A stretch of 64,000 nt of DNA, taken from contig NZ_JAGXJN010000010.1 in assembly GCF_019091455.1 (NCBI RefSeq), positions 1 through 64,000 on the forward strand, given 5' to 3'. Below are positions 35,998 through 43,936 of this stretch, piece by piece (the stretch's first letter is position 1; each line of letters opens with the position of its first letter). The stretch is from Chitinophaga sp. GbtcB8. Lineage in GTDB: Bacteria > Bacteroidota > Bacteroidia > Chitinophagales > Chitinophagaceae. A program made the position numbers and the translations under genes. The notes under the pieces are model-generated. The model was not told where the DNA came from. It worked only from the letters and a program-made list of their open reading frames with translations, and searched no databases.

Positions 35998-38208
35998 GTG
36001 TTTCAAAATATATTCAGCCATAAACCCTTTCCTTTTTACAAACAATCTGACGCTATGGATTGCGGGCCTACCTGCCTGCAAATGGTAGCGGCGTTTTATG
36101 GCAAAGTTTATCCGCTGCAGTACCTGCGTAATGCCTGTAAGATCTCAAGGCAGGGCGTTACGTTTGCCGACCTGATGGCGGCTGCAGAGCAGCTGGGTTT
36201 TAAAACATTATCAGCAGAGCTGCCTTTTACGGTGCTGGCGCAAAAGGCGCCGCTGCCCTGCATCTTACATTGGGATAAACAGCATTTTGTAGTGCTGTAC
36301 CGTATTACCCCCAAAGCGGTGTATGTGGCAGATCCTGCGCTGGGACGGCGCAGCCGGTATACCATCCCCGAATTTATGGCCGCCTGGCAGGTTGCACAGG
36401 AGGCGGAGATGGGGCGTGCTTTATTCCTGGAGCCTGCTGCTGCTTTTTACGAAGCGCCTGCAGTTGCAATACCTAAAACTACTTTGCGCACTTTATGGCC
36501 TTACCTGGCAGCGCACCGCAACAAATTAATGCCGGTGCTGGGCACATTGCTGATAGCCAGCCTGCTCTCATTACTTCCGCCATTGCTTACGCAGGCTGTG
36601 GTTGACAAAGGTATCAGGGGAAAAGATGTGCCGCTGTTATTGCTCATTTGCGCGGGGCAGCTGATGCTGTTCATGGGCCGCATGGTAATGGATTTTATAC
36701 GCGCCCGTTTGCTGCTGGCGTTGGGGGCACGTATCAGCATTGGCATGCTGAAGGATTTTTTACAAAAGCTGATGCGCCTGCCTTTTACTTTTTTTGATAA
36801 CCGGCAGGCGGGCGATAATATGCAGCGCGTAACAGATAACCAGCGTGTAGAGGATTTTCTGACCACCTCCCTGGTCACATTTGTAATGGCGGTGGTAACC
36901 CTGCTGGTGCTGGGTGGTATGTTGCTGTATTATAACTGGCAGCTGTTCCTGCTGTTTGCTGCTGGTGCTGTTATAGGAATTGCGTGGGCAGGCGCTTTCC
37001 AGGAAAAACGCGGGCGGCTGGATCAGAAACGTTTTCGCGTGCTGGCATCCGGCCAGGATACGCTGCTGGAAATATTTTCCGCTATCCAGGAAATAAAGCT
37101 AACCGGGAGCGAGGGTCTTAAAGCCGCGCAATGGGCTGCCTTACAGGAACGGTCTTTTACCGTAAAGCTGGAAAGTTTAAAGGTGGACCAGCTTATACAG
37201 GGTGTTGCGCTTTTCATCAATGAAACCCGGAATGTGCTTATTACCTGCCTGGCTGCCATACTGGTGGTGAACGGGCGCCTGACGCTGGGGGAGATGCTGG
37301 CTATTACCTACATTGGCGGGCAGCTGAATACACCGGTGGCCCAGCTGACGGACTTTATACGTGCAGTACAAAATACGCGTTTCAGTTTGCGGCGCATGTC
37401 AGAGGTGCATCATGAACCGGATGAAGATCCGCCGCAGGAAAAAGAGCTGTTGCACAATGAGGTAACAGGGAAGGATCTGTGCCTTTCCGGCGTTTATTTC
37501 CAGTACGGGCATAAACATTCACCGCTTGTATTAAACAACATCCACCTTACCATACCCGCCGGTAAAGTAACTGCCATTGTAGGTATGAGCGGCAGCGGAA
37601 AAACCACGCTGCTGAAGTTATTGCTGAAATTCTATCAACCGGTGCAGGGGCACATAATGTTGGGCAATATGCCCTTACAGCAAATGCAGGCCAAAGCCTG
37701 GCGGCGGCATTGCGGCGTGGTAATGCAGGATGGTTATGTGTTCCGGGACACCATTGCCAATAATATTTTCGCAGGTGCAGCAGAGCAGGATCACACCCGC
37801 TTATATGAAGCCTGCAAAATGGCCAATATCCATACCTTTTTTACGGCTATGCCTTTTGGTTATGAAACCCTGATCGGTAAAGATGGTTATGGGCTAAGCG
37901 AGGGGCAGACACAGCGCCTGCTGATTGCCCGGCTTATTTACCGCAACCCCGCATTTGTTTTCCTGGATGAGGCCACCAACTCACTGGATGCGCATAATGA
38001 ACGTGCCATCATAAATAACCTGCATAGTTTTTTTAAAGGGAAAACAGTAGTAGTGGTGGCGCACCGCCTCAGCACGGTTAAACATGCCGATCAGATATTG
38101 GTCATGGATAAAGGCACTATTGTAGAAGCAGGCACGCACGAAACGTTAACCGCCAGCGGTGGCGCCTATTACCACCTGATAAAGAACCAGCTGGAGCTGG
38201 GAAAATAA
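35998..38208 (+). CDS. C39 peptidase-containing ABC exporter (LanT type)
   Basis: At 736 residues with a GTG start, there is an N-terminal C39 peptidase with Gln16, Cys22 (MDCGPTCLQ), His96 (DKQHFVVLY) and Asp112 (VADPALG), so all catalytic residues are present. The six-helix ABC exporter domain (about 165-460) and an ATPase follow, with Walker A GMSGSGKTTLL, signature LSEGQTQRL (Glu for the usual Gly) and Walker B AFVFLDEATNSLD. Such transporters cut a leader after Gly-Gly and export the core peptide across the inner membrane. The precursor at 43669-43857 has exactly such a Gly-Gly site. It is the first gene of the forward lanthipeptide operon, 30 bp before the dehydratase. Confidence 0.95.
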   Translation: MFQNIFSHKPFPFYKQSDAMDCGPTCLQMVAAFYGKVYPLQYLRNACKISRQGVTFADLMAAAEQLGFKTLSAELPFTVLAQKAPLPCILHWDKQHFVVLYRITPKAVYVADPALGRRSRYTIPEFMAAWQVAQEAEMGRALFLEPAAAFYEAPAVAIPKTTLRTLWPYLAAHRNKLMPVLGTLLIASLLSLLPPLLTQAVVDKGIRGKDVPLLLLICAGQLMLFMGRMVMDFIRARLLLALGARISIGMLKDFLQKLMRLPFTFFDNRQAGDNMQRVTDNQRVEDFLTTSLVTFVMAVVTLLVLGGMLLYYNWQLFLLFAAGAVIGIAWAGAFQEKRGRLDQKRFRVLASGQDTLLEIFSAIQEIKLTGSEGLKAAQWAALQERSFTVKLESLKVDQLIQGVALFINETRNVLITCLAAILVVNGRLTLGEMLAITYIGGQLNTPVAQLTDFIRAVQNTRFSLRRMSEVHHEPDEDPPQEKELLHNEVTGKDLCLSGVYFQYGHKHSPLVLNNIHLTIPAGKVTAIVGMSGSGKTTLLKLLLKFYQPVQGHIMLGNMPLQQMQAKAWRRHCGVVMQDGYVFRDTIANNIFAGAAEQDHTRLYEACKMANIHTFFTAMPFGYETLIGKDGYGLSEGQTQRLLIARLIYRNPAFVFLDEATNSLDAHNERAIINNLHSFFKGKTVVVVAHRLSTVKHADQILVMDKGTIVEAGTHETLTASGGAYYHLIKNQLELGK

Positions 38209-38238
38209 CAGATCCGTTACACCTGTAAATACAGTCCT

Positions 38239-40866
38239 ATGGCATTAAAAATATTCCCCTATGCGCTGGTACGTTATGCTGCCATGTCATTCAGCACATT
38301 AGAAGCCCTGCATATGCCCGGTGTGGAAGCTTTTATTGCGCAACAGGCGCAGCTGCAAAAAGCATTACAGCAGCAGCAACAAACCCTGTGCGATCAGCTA
38401 TACGCCGCTATTCAGGCACAGGAAGATCATAAAAAAAGGCAGCATTTATTACAGCTGAAACGGGAGGTATATAATGGCAAACAGCTTACCGGCGCGGAAC
38501 TGGCAAAGGTGGATGCTGTAAAGGAACCGCTTATACAGACCGCATTGCAGGCTTACCTGCAAACGCTCCGGCAAATTGAAACAATCCGGCAGGCATGGGA
38601 GCTCCATTTTGACCAGGCGCTCATAGATCATAGAAAACAGCTGCAGCAATGGACGCAAAACGAATTGCTGCGCAGCGGTATTCTCTTATCCAGCCCGGTC
38701 CTGTATACACAGCTGGATAGTTTTGCGGCGGCAGATACCACTGCTTTCCGGAACCGGGAGCTGAAGAATGAGTATAGCCTGCTCCGTTATATTACCCGTA
38801 TGGCCGGTAAAACATCGCCATTCAGCACATTTACCTGCACCGGTACAGGTATGCTGGATGAGGCATTACATCATTATATTCCCCCGGCGCCAAAGACTAT
38901 CCGCAGCTGCATCCGGCTGCATAACGGCCTGTTTTCGTATATCCGCTCTTTAATGATCCATCATCCCGTATTAAATGAAATACTCTCCATCCGGCTAAAT
39001 GTAACAGCTACTGTGCAGGAGGAGCAGCTGCATTTCCTGGTGAACTACTTTAATGTAGAAGCCTTTCAGCGCCTGCCTGCGCGTAACCTGCCATTATGGT
39101 TATTTCAGTTCCTGCAGGAGCAGGCAGCGCCTGTTACCATGAGCACTTTAATTGATACCCTTTGCAAACATATTCCTGATACAGACCGTGCAACCATCAA
39201 GGATTTTTTGTTAAAGCTGGCTGCCGGTGGTTTCCTGGAAACAGGTATTGGCTGTTCCGGGGTAGATCCGGACTGGGATGCAGCATTTACGCATTTCCTT
39301 TCAGCACATACACAACATACATCCGTTGCCAGCTTACAGCGGCTGCTGCATACAGTAAGGGACCGCAAGCTTGCTTATGCAGGTGCTTCATCCACCCAAC
39401 GTTACCAGCTATTGCAGGAAACAGCAGCCCTGCTAAACCAGGGCTTAAACGTTCTGCAGGAAGAGGCTGGCTTACCCACTGCAACAGATATAAAACAGCC
39501 GGTGGATAACATCACCGCTGCCTCTTTTGAAGTGAACCGCTTTCATCCACGTTCTTTTGCCCCGCAGGATATTTTTTATGAAGATACTGCTACGCCTGTT
39601 AGTAACCCATTGCCTGCAGCTGGCATACAGGCATTTATAAATAAGGCAGAACGGCTTTGTGCTTTATTGGGAACAAAAGATGCTTTACAGGAAGAAAGGC
39701 AGCAAATGCGTAATTTCTTCCTGCAGCATTATGGCCCTTCACAGCCGGTACCTGTTACCACGTTTTACCACGCCTATTACCTGTTTGAGAAAAAACAGGC
39801 GCATGCGAAAAAGCAGGAACAGCCTGCAATGCAGCTCCCGGATGGGCTGCAGCTGGATATTACGCCTGCACAGGTGAGTATGCGGTCAACATTGGTCACT
39901 GATAATACTGCAGGGCATACCAGGGGTATGTTTGTGCAGTTTTACAATGTTGGGCAAAATGGTAAACCCGCATTACATGGTATCATCAATGCATTATTGC
40001 CGGGCATGGGCAAAGTGGCCGGCCGTTTCCTGCATCTGTTAGATCCCGCTGTAGCAGGCAGTTTTAAAGAATGGAATGCCGCGCTATACCCGGAACACAG
40101 GATGATAGAGCTGAACGATGGCTCTACATTTAATGCCAACATACACCCGCCGCTGCTGCCGTATGAGATCTGTATGCCTGGTGGTAATAATAACTACCCG
40201 CAGGAAGCGCAGGTATCCCTGCAGGACATACAGGTGAAATATAACCCGGAAAAAGACGGGCTGTCTTTATATCATGCGTCTGATGGAAAGGAGATATATG
40301 CCTATGATCTTTGCCTGGAATCTTTTTACAACCGTTCTCATTTTTACCAGCTGCTGGCGCATTTTAACCCGGAGCAGCGCCTGCCTTTACGTCAATTGAT
40401 CATAGCGGCCGACCGGCAATATGCGGTTACATACCCTCCGCAGGAAAATGTGCAGCTAAGGCCCCGTATTACTTTTGAAGAGCAGGTGGTGTTAAGAAGA
40501 AAAGGGTGGCTGGTGAAAACCGCTGCCATACCTGCACCGGTGAATGGGGAAACGAATGCAGCCTATTTTGTACGCCTGCATGAATGGAGGGAACAGCATG
40601 ATCTGCCTGCGCATGTTTTCATTTTCCTGAGATCACCTTATATCCCAATAGTGCCCGGTGAAGTTACCAAACTTCAAAGGGACGATTATAAACCACAATA
40701 CATTTGTTTTGACCAGCCTTTACTGGTGGGCTTATTCCGTAAGCTGCTGGCAAGGGCCGGTGTTTATTGTTACCTGGAGGAAATGTTACCGCATGCAGCA
40801 CACTTAGCGGAACAGGGGCCGGAAAGCACCGTTACGGAATATTTACTGCACTGGTATAAATATTAA
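38239..40866 (+). CDS. Lanthipeptide dehydratase, glutamylation domain only (split LanB)
   Basis: At 875 residues it matches the N-terminal LanB domain: ALVRYAAMSFSTLEAL at the start, the conserved block ITRMAGKTSPFSTFTCTGTG, and the end block FIFLRSPYIPIVP...DDYKPQYICFDQPL with YLEEMLP. In LanB enzymes this domain uses glutamyl-tRNA to glutamylate Ser and Thr of the precursor. The SpaB_C elimination domain that normally follows in one chain of about 1000 residues is absent and is encoded by the next gene, 3 bp downstream. Split LanBs are standard in thiopeptide clusters and less usual for lanthipeptides. Confidence 0.93.
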   Translation: MALKIFPYALVRYAAMSFSTLEALHMPGVEAFIAQQAQLQKALQQQQQTLCDQLYAAIQAQEDHKKRQHLLQLKREVYNGKQLTGAELAKVDAVKEPLIQTALQAYLQTLRQIETIRQAWELHFDQALIDHRKQLQQWTQNELLRSGILLSSPVLYTQLDSFAAADTTAFRNRELKNEYSLLRYITRMAGKTSPFSTFTCTGTGMLDEALHHYIPPAPKTIRSCIRLHNGLFSYIRSLMIHHPVLNEILSIRLNVTATVQEEQLHFLVNYFNVEAFQRLPARNLPLWLFQFLQEQAAPVTMSTLIDTLCKHIPDTDRATIKDFLLKLAAGGFLETGIGCSGVDPDWDAAFTHFLSAHTQHTSVASLQRLLHTVRDRKLAYAGASSTQRYQLLQETAALLNQGLNVLQEEAGLPTATDIKQPVDNITAASFEVNRFHPRSFAPQDIFYEDTATPVSNPLPAAGIQAFINKAERLCALLGTKDALQEERQQMRNFFLQHYGPSQPVPVTTFYHAYYLFEKKQAHAKKQEQPAMQLPDGLQLDITPAQVSMRSTLVTDNTAGHTRGMFVQFYNVGQNGKPALHGIINALLPGMGKVAGRFLHLLDPAVAGSFKEWNAALYPEHRMIELNDGSTFNANIHPPLLPYEICMPGGNNNYPQEAQVSLQDIQVKYNPEKDGLSLYHASDGKEIYAYDLCLESFYNRSHFYQLLAHFNPEQRLPLRQLIIAADRQYAVTYPPQENVQLRPRITFEEQVVLRRKGWLVKTAAIPAPVNGETNAAYFVRLHEWREQHDLPAHVFIFLRSPYIPIVPGEVTKLQRDDYKPQYICFDQPLLVGLFRKLLARAGVYCYLEEMLPHAAHLAEQGPESTVTEYLLHWYKY

Positions 40867-40869
40867 TGC

Positions 40870-41751
40870 ATGCAACGTACCTGGTTATCTGCACACCTGT
40901 TTTATGCAGGTGATCTGCATCACCTGCTCCGCCACCTGGTAATACCATTGCTGCAACGCACGGGATATCCTGCTTTTTTTATCCGTTACTGGGAATGCGG
41001 CCCGCATATACGCTTACGGTTACATGTTCCTGAAACGGCCATGCCGGAAGCAAATCGCCTGCTGCATAGTGCAAGCCAGGCCTACTTTACCCGCTATCCT
41101 TCCAACAGGGATGATGCGGCTTATGAAGGCAAGCCACTATTGCCAAATAATACATTGCAGTTTATTGCTTACGAGCCGGAGGTAATGCGTTATGGCAATT
41201 TCCAAAGCATAGAATGGGCAGAGCAGCAGTTCGTTGCTTCTTCGGATTATATACTGAAACAGTTGGCAGAGATCTCCGAATGGAAGGGTACTGTTGCACT
41301 CTTGCATGCCATTAAGCTGAATATAGCCGTTATGTACGCCTTGCAGGAAGAAAAGGAAATGAACCTGGATACCTGCCGGCGTTTTATCCATGCCTGGCTG
41401 CCCCGCTTATATGATCCGGGCAAAGACCGGTCACAGCAGGAGCAGCACTTTATGAGCCTGTTCCAAACCCGTTTTGAGCAGTATGCAGACAGCTTAAATA
41501 CGGCTGCACTGGCACTCTGGGAGGAGCTGTCGCGGGGCGCCTGTGAGCACCGTCTGCAAATTTTCACGGAGCACAACCAGCACATTTTTCAACAGTATAA
41601 AACACTGGGTTTTGAAACCATCCGTTTACAGGACATTATAGGCAGCTTTATGCATATGGGCCATAACCGGCTGGGTATTTCCAACCACGATGAGGCATAT
41701 ATCATGTTCTTCACTTTAAAATGCCTGGAGTTTATTTATGGAGCAGGATAA
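40870..41751 (+). CDS. Lanthipeptide dehydratase, elimination domain (SpaB_C / thiopeptide-type)
   Basis: At 293 residues it is a stand-alone copy of the LanB C-terminal domain (PF14028 style): WLSAHLFYAGDLHHLLRHLV at the start, the family block FFIRYWECGPHIRLRLHV, and HMGHNRLGISNHDE near the C-terminus. It should eliminate glutamate from glutamylated Ser/Thr to give dehydroalanine and dehydrobutyrine. It must act with the 875-residue protein encoded just upstream. The last 14 bp overlap the lanC gene, which implies coupled translation. Confidence 0.93.
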   Translation: MQRTWLSAHLFYAGDLHHLLRHLVIPLLQRTGYPAFFIRYWECGPHIRLRLHVPETAMPEANRLLHSASQAYFTRYPSNRDDAAYEGKPLLPNNTLQFIAYEPEVMRYGNFQSIEWAEQQFVASSDYILKQLAEISEWKGTVALLHAIKLNIAVMYALQEEKEMNLDTCRRFIHAWLPRLYDPGKDRSQQEQHFMSLFQTRFEQYADSLNTAALALWEELSRGACEHRLQIFTEHNQHIFQQYKTLGFETIRLQDIIGSFMHMGHNRLGISNHDEAYIMFFTLKCLEFIYGAG

Positions 41752-43663
41752 AGCAATTATTGAAGAAGAAGTATTCCGCATAGCCGCGCAGCTGTTACAC
41801 GTCATTCACCCGGATGTTATTGTCAATGGCAGCCAGGGCACGGACCTGTTTAATGGTAGCGCAGGGGTGATCCTGTTCTATTTGCGGTTATATGATCACT
41901 GTAAAGATCCGCTGTATCTGCAAGCCTGCGAGCGGGCGGCAGCTGTTTTACTGGAACGCCCTGCCATACGCCGGCAGGAATATTTTACCCTGTATACCGG
42001 CGCTACCGGTCTTATATACCTGTGTATAAAAATGTATGAGGCTACGAATACAAAAAAGTATATGGATCATGCGCTGGCTTTGGTACAGCATTTTGAACCC
42101 GGCATTTTGCAGCAGGTGGTACAGGATGATTTTATGAGCGGGCATGCCGGCAATATTTTCCTGCTTACTTACCTGCATGCACATACGGGAAATGAAAGCG
42201 TGAAAATGCTCACCAGGTCACTCACAGATAAGCTGATCCAACAGGCGCGGATGGCACCGCAGGGCCTGCGATGGGGGCATGTTAAAAGATCGTATGACTG
42301 CCTTACCGGCTTTTCCCACGGCGCTTCAGGTATTGCTTATGCCTTGTTACAGGCCGCGCAGTATTGGGGGGATGAAGGATTAACTTACCTGGCAGAACAG
42401 GCCTTGCACTATGAAATGCTGTACTACGATGCAGCTGCCAATAACTGGCTGGACCTACGGCTAACGAGCACCCATCTGTATGAAGCGGACATTATGGATT
42501 GGCAGGCAGCCAATTTCAGGAAATATGCCAGTGATGCCAATGCCTGGGCGCACGGCGCAGCAGGAGTGGGAATAGGCCGTTTATATGCCTGGCAGCTTAC
42601 CCGCACCCCATCTTACCTGCAGCAGGTGAACCAGGCCCTGGAACGTTGTTTAAAAGATGTGCAGCTGCTGCAACGCGGGGATTTTACCTTATGCAGCGGT
42701 TACGGCGGCCTGGCATCTTTCCTTTTACAGGCAGCCGGTATATTGCAACGGCCGCAGTTACGCCTTGCCGCACAGCAAACGGCGCTGGCAGCGGTCCAAT
42801 TTTACCGGCAGCAGGGCGTTTACAATACCTATGTACCGGACGCAAATAATGATCCCGGACTGTTTTCCGGGCTTGCAGGAGTAGGGTACTTTTTAGTAAA
42901 CACACTCCTGCCTTACCAGGAAGATGCAATAACGCATCCCATCATTTGCAAGGCTTCGGGCAAAAAGACAGCTCCTCTATATGCACCGGGTGAAGTGAGG
43001 AGAAAATTATTCATGCGTTATTACGGCCGTACCATTACACTTTTGCAGGAGGAAGAATGCTGGCAGGTAGCGGATGATATACCGGAGCTGGAATCCATAC
43101 TAGTGCGGCGCATAACCACGTCGCCGGAAGCGGAATGTTTATTTATAACAGACTGTTTCAGGTTTGAGCAAAGCTTAACCGCCTTATGGCAGCAGCACAA
43201 AGGTTTTTTGTGTTATGCTAAAAGAAAAGAATTATTACAGGCAGCAGTAGAAAAGCTCCGGGCCGCAAGTCCTGCACAGCTATTACAAACCGTATTTATA
43301 CCGGTGAGCAATATACAGCTTTGTTATACCACCTGGCCCTGGCATGAACCGGGATTGCCAAACAGGGAGAACGTTTCTCCCCAGGGATACTATTATATTC
43401 ACCACAGCCATGAGCAGGGTATCTCTACCTATCCGCTCACCGGGTTTGCCGCTTTGTTATTAAATAATTTGCAAGAGGGGAAAACCCTGCAAAGGGTGAT
43501 CAGCTCCATATGGGATACCCATTTTAACCGGGATACCAGTACCTCCATTCAGCCCGTTACCACAGCGGCCATTACACAGATCAAAGCATTATTACAACAA
43601 TACTTTATCCGGGAAGCAAAAAAAAAGGGAGATACAAAAAGTATCTCCCTCTGCTATCGTTAA
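41738..43663 (+). CDS. LanC-like cyclase with degenerate zinc site and C-terminal extension (PqqD-like end)
   Basis: At 641 residues against about 400 for LanC, residues 1-390 form the double-barrel LanC fold with glycine-rich repeats FNGSAGVILFYL, TGFSHGASGIAYAL and PGLFSGLAGVGYFL. The zinc motifs are altered: WAHGAAGVG (Ala271) stands where WCHG/WCYG normally has Cys, and LCSGYGG (Cys319-Ser320) where LCHG has Cys-His. Two of three ligands therefore seem lost. Residues about 400-560 are unrecognised. Residues about 565-625 (YPLTGFAALLLNNLQEGKTL, then helices) look like a PqqD-type winged-helix recognition element. If inactive as a cyclase, it may instead be a leader-binding scaffold. The last 33 bp also contain the terminator of the convergent precursor operon. 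Confidence 0.85.
   Translation: MEQDKAIIEEEVFRIAAQLLHVIHPDVIVNGSQGTDLFNGSAGVILFYLRLYDHCKDPLYLQACERAAAVLLERPAIRRQEYFTLYTGATGLIYLCIKMYEATNTKKYMDHALALVQHFEPGILQQVVQDDFMSGHAGNIFLLTYLHAHTGNESVKMLTRSLTDKLIQQARMAPQGLRWGHVKRSYDCLTGFSHGASGIAYALLQAAQYWGDEGLTYLAEQALHYEMLYYDAAANNWLDLRLTSTHLYEADIMDWQAANFRKYASDANAWAHGAAGVGIGRLYAWQLTRTPSYLQQVNQALERCLKDVQLLQRGDFTLCSGYGGLASFLLQAAGILQRPQLRLAAQQTALAAVQFYRQQGVYNTYVPDANNDPGLFSGLAGVGYFLVNTLLPYQEDAITHPIICKASGKKTAPLYAPGEVRRKLFMRYYGRTITLLQEEECWQVADDIPELESILVRRITTSPEAECLFITDCFRFEQSLTALWQQHKGFLCYAKRKELLQAAVEKLRAASPAQLLQTVFIPVSNIQLCYTTWPWHEPGLPNRENVSPQGYYYIHHSHEQGISTYPLTGFAALLLNNLQEGKTLQRVISSIWDTHFNRDTSTSIQPVTTAAITQIKALLQQYFIREAKKKGDTKSISLCYR
43618..43649 (-). terminator. 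Intrinsic terminator of the precursor operon, inside lanC
   Basis: On the reverse strand, GGGAGATAC (43649-43641), a T5 loop and GTATCTCCC (43635-43627) form a perfect 9-bp stem followed by nine T (43626-43618). It starts 20 nt past the precursor stop and lies wholly within the coding end of the lanC-like gene, where it encodes the KKKGDTKSISL tail. Confidence 0.9.
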
Positions 43664-43668
43664 CAGGT

Positions 43669-43857
43669 TTATGCACAAATAACGGTCGTGCATAAATGGC
43701 CTTCGTCATCGGTAGCCAATGTATGCGTGGGGTGGCTTTGATTAGCCAACCCGCCTGCCAGGCGCATATTCATTTCACTGTCAATGCTGGTTACAAAACT
43801 TTCAATTTTCAGATCATCAATGCTCAATTTGATCTGGGGTGCTTTGTTCTCTTTCAT
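43669..43857 (-). CDS. Pinensin-type class I lanthipeptide precursor
   Basis: At 62 residues, the leader has the motif KLSIDDLKIESFVTS (10-24), typical of pinensin-family and related Bacteroidota lanthipeptides, and ends in Gly35-Gly36, the C39 cleavage site. The 26-residue core has Ser41, Thr44, Thr46, Thr49, Thr57 and Thr58 as dehydratable residues and Cys56 and Cys61 as ring partners. It also has three His (42, 45, 54) and an Asp-Asp-Glu run (50-52). Trimming to Ser41 would give 22 residues, the length I recall for pinensin A. The open frame extends 33 codons upstream, but the ATG at 43857 gives a proper leader. It is last in the reverse operon and convergent to lanC (5 bp between stops). 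Confidence 0.92.
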   Translation of the reverse strand: MKENKAPQIKLSIDDLKIESFVTSIDSEMNMRLAGGLANQSHPTHTLATDDEGHLCTTVICA

Positions 43858-43893
43858 AAATAGTGTTTTTAAAGAATTAGTGCCTACTATTAA

Positions 43894-43924
43894 GGGGTTT
43901 CGGCATATCCCCGATTGCGCAATC
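43894..43924. other. Possible RNA processing or attenuation structure upstream of the precursor
   Basis: Between the TonB receptor and the precursor, GGGG (43894-43897) can pair with CCCC (43909-43912), and directly next to it lies the perfect 12-bp palindrome GATTGCGCAATC (43913-43924). I see no TAnnTTTG promoter in this 79-bp gap. The structure may set the amount of precursor mRNA relative to the receptor. Confidence 0.35.
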
Positions 43925-43936
43925 TTTTTTAAATAG

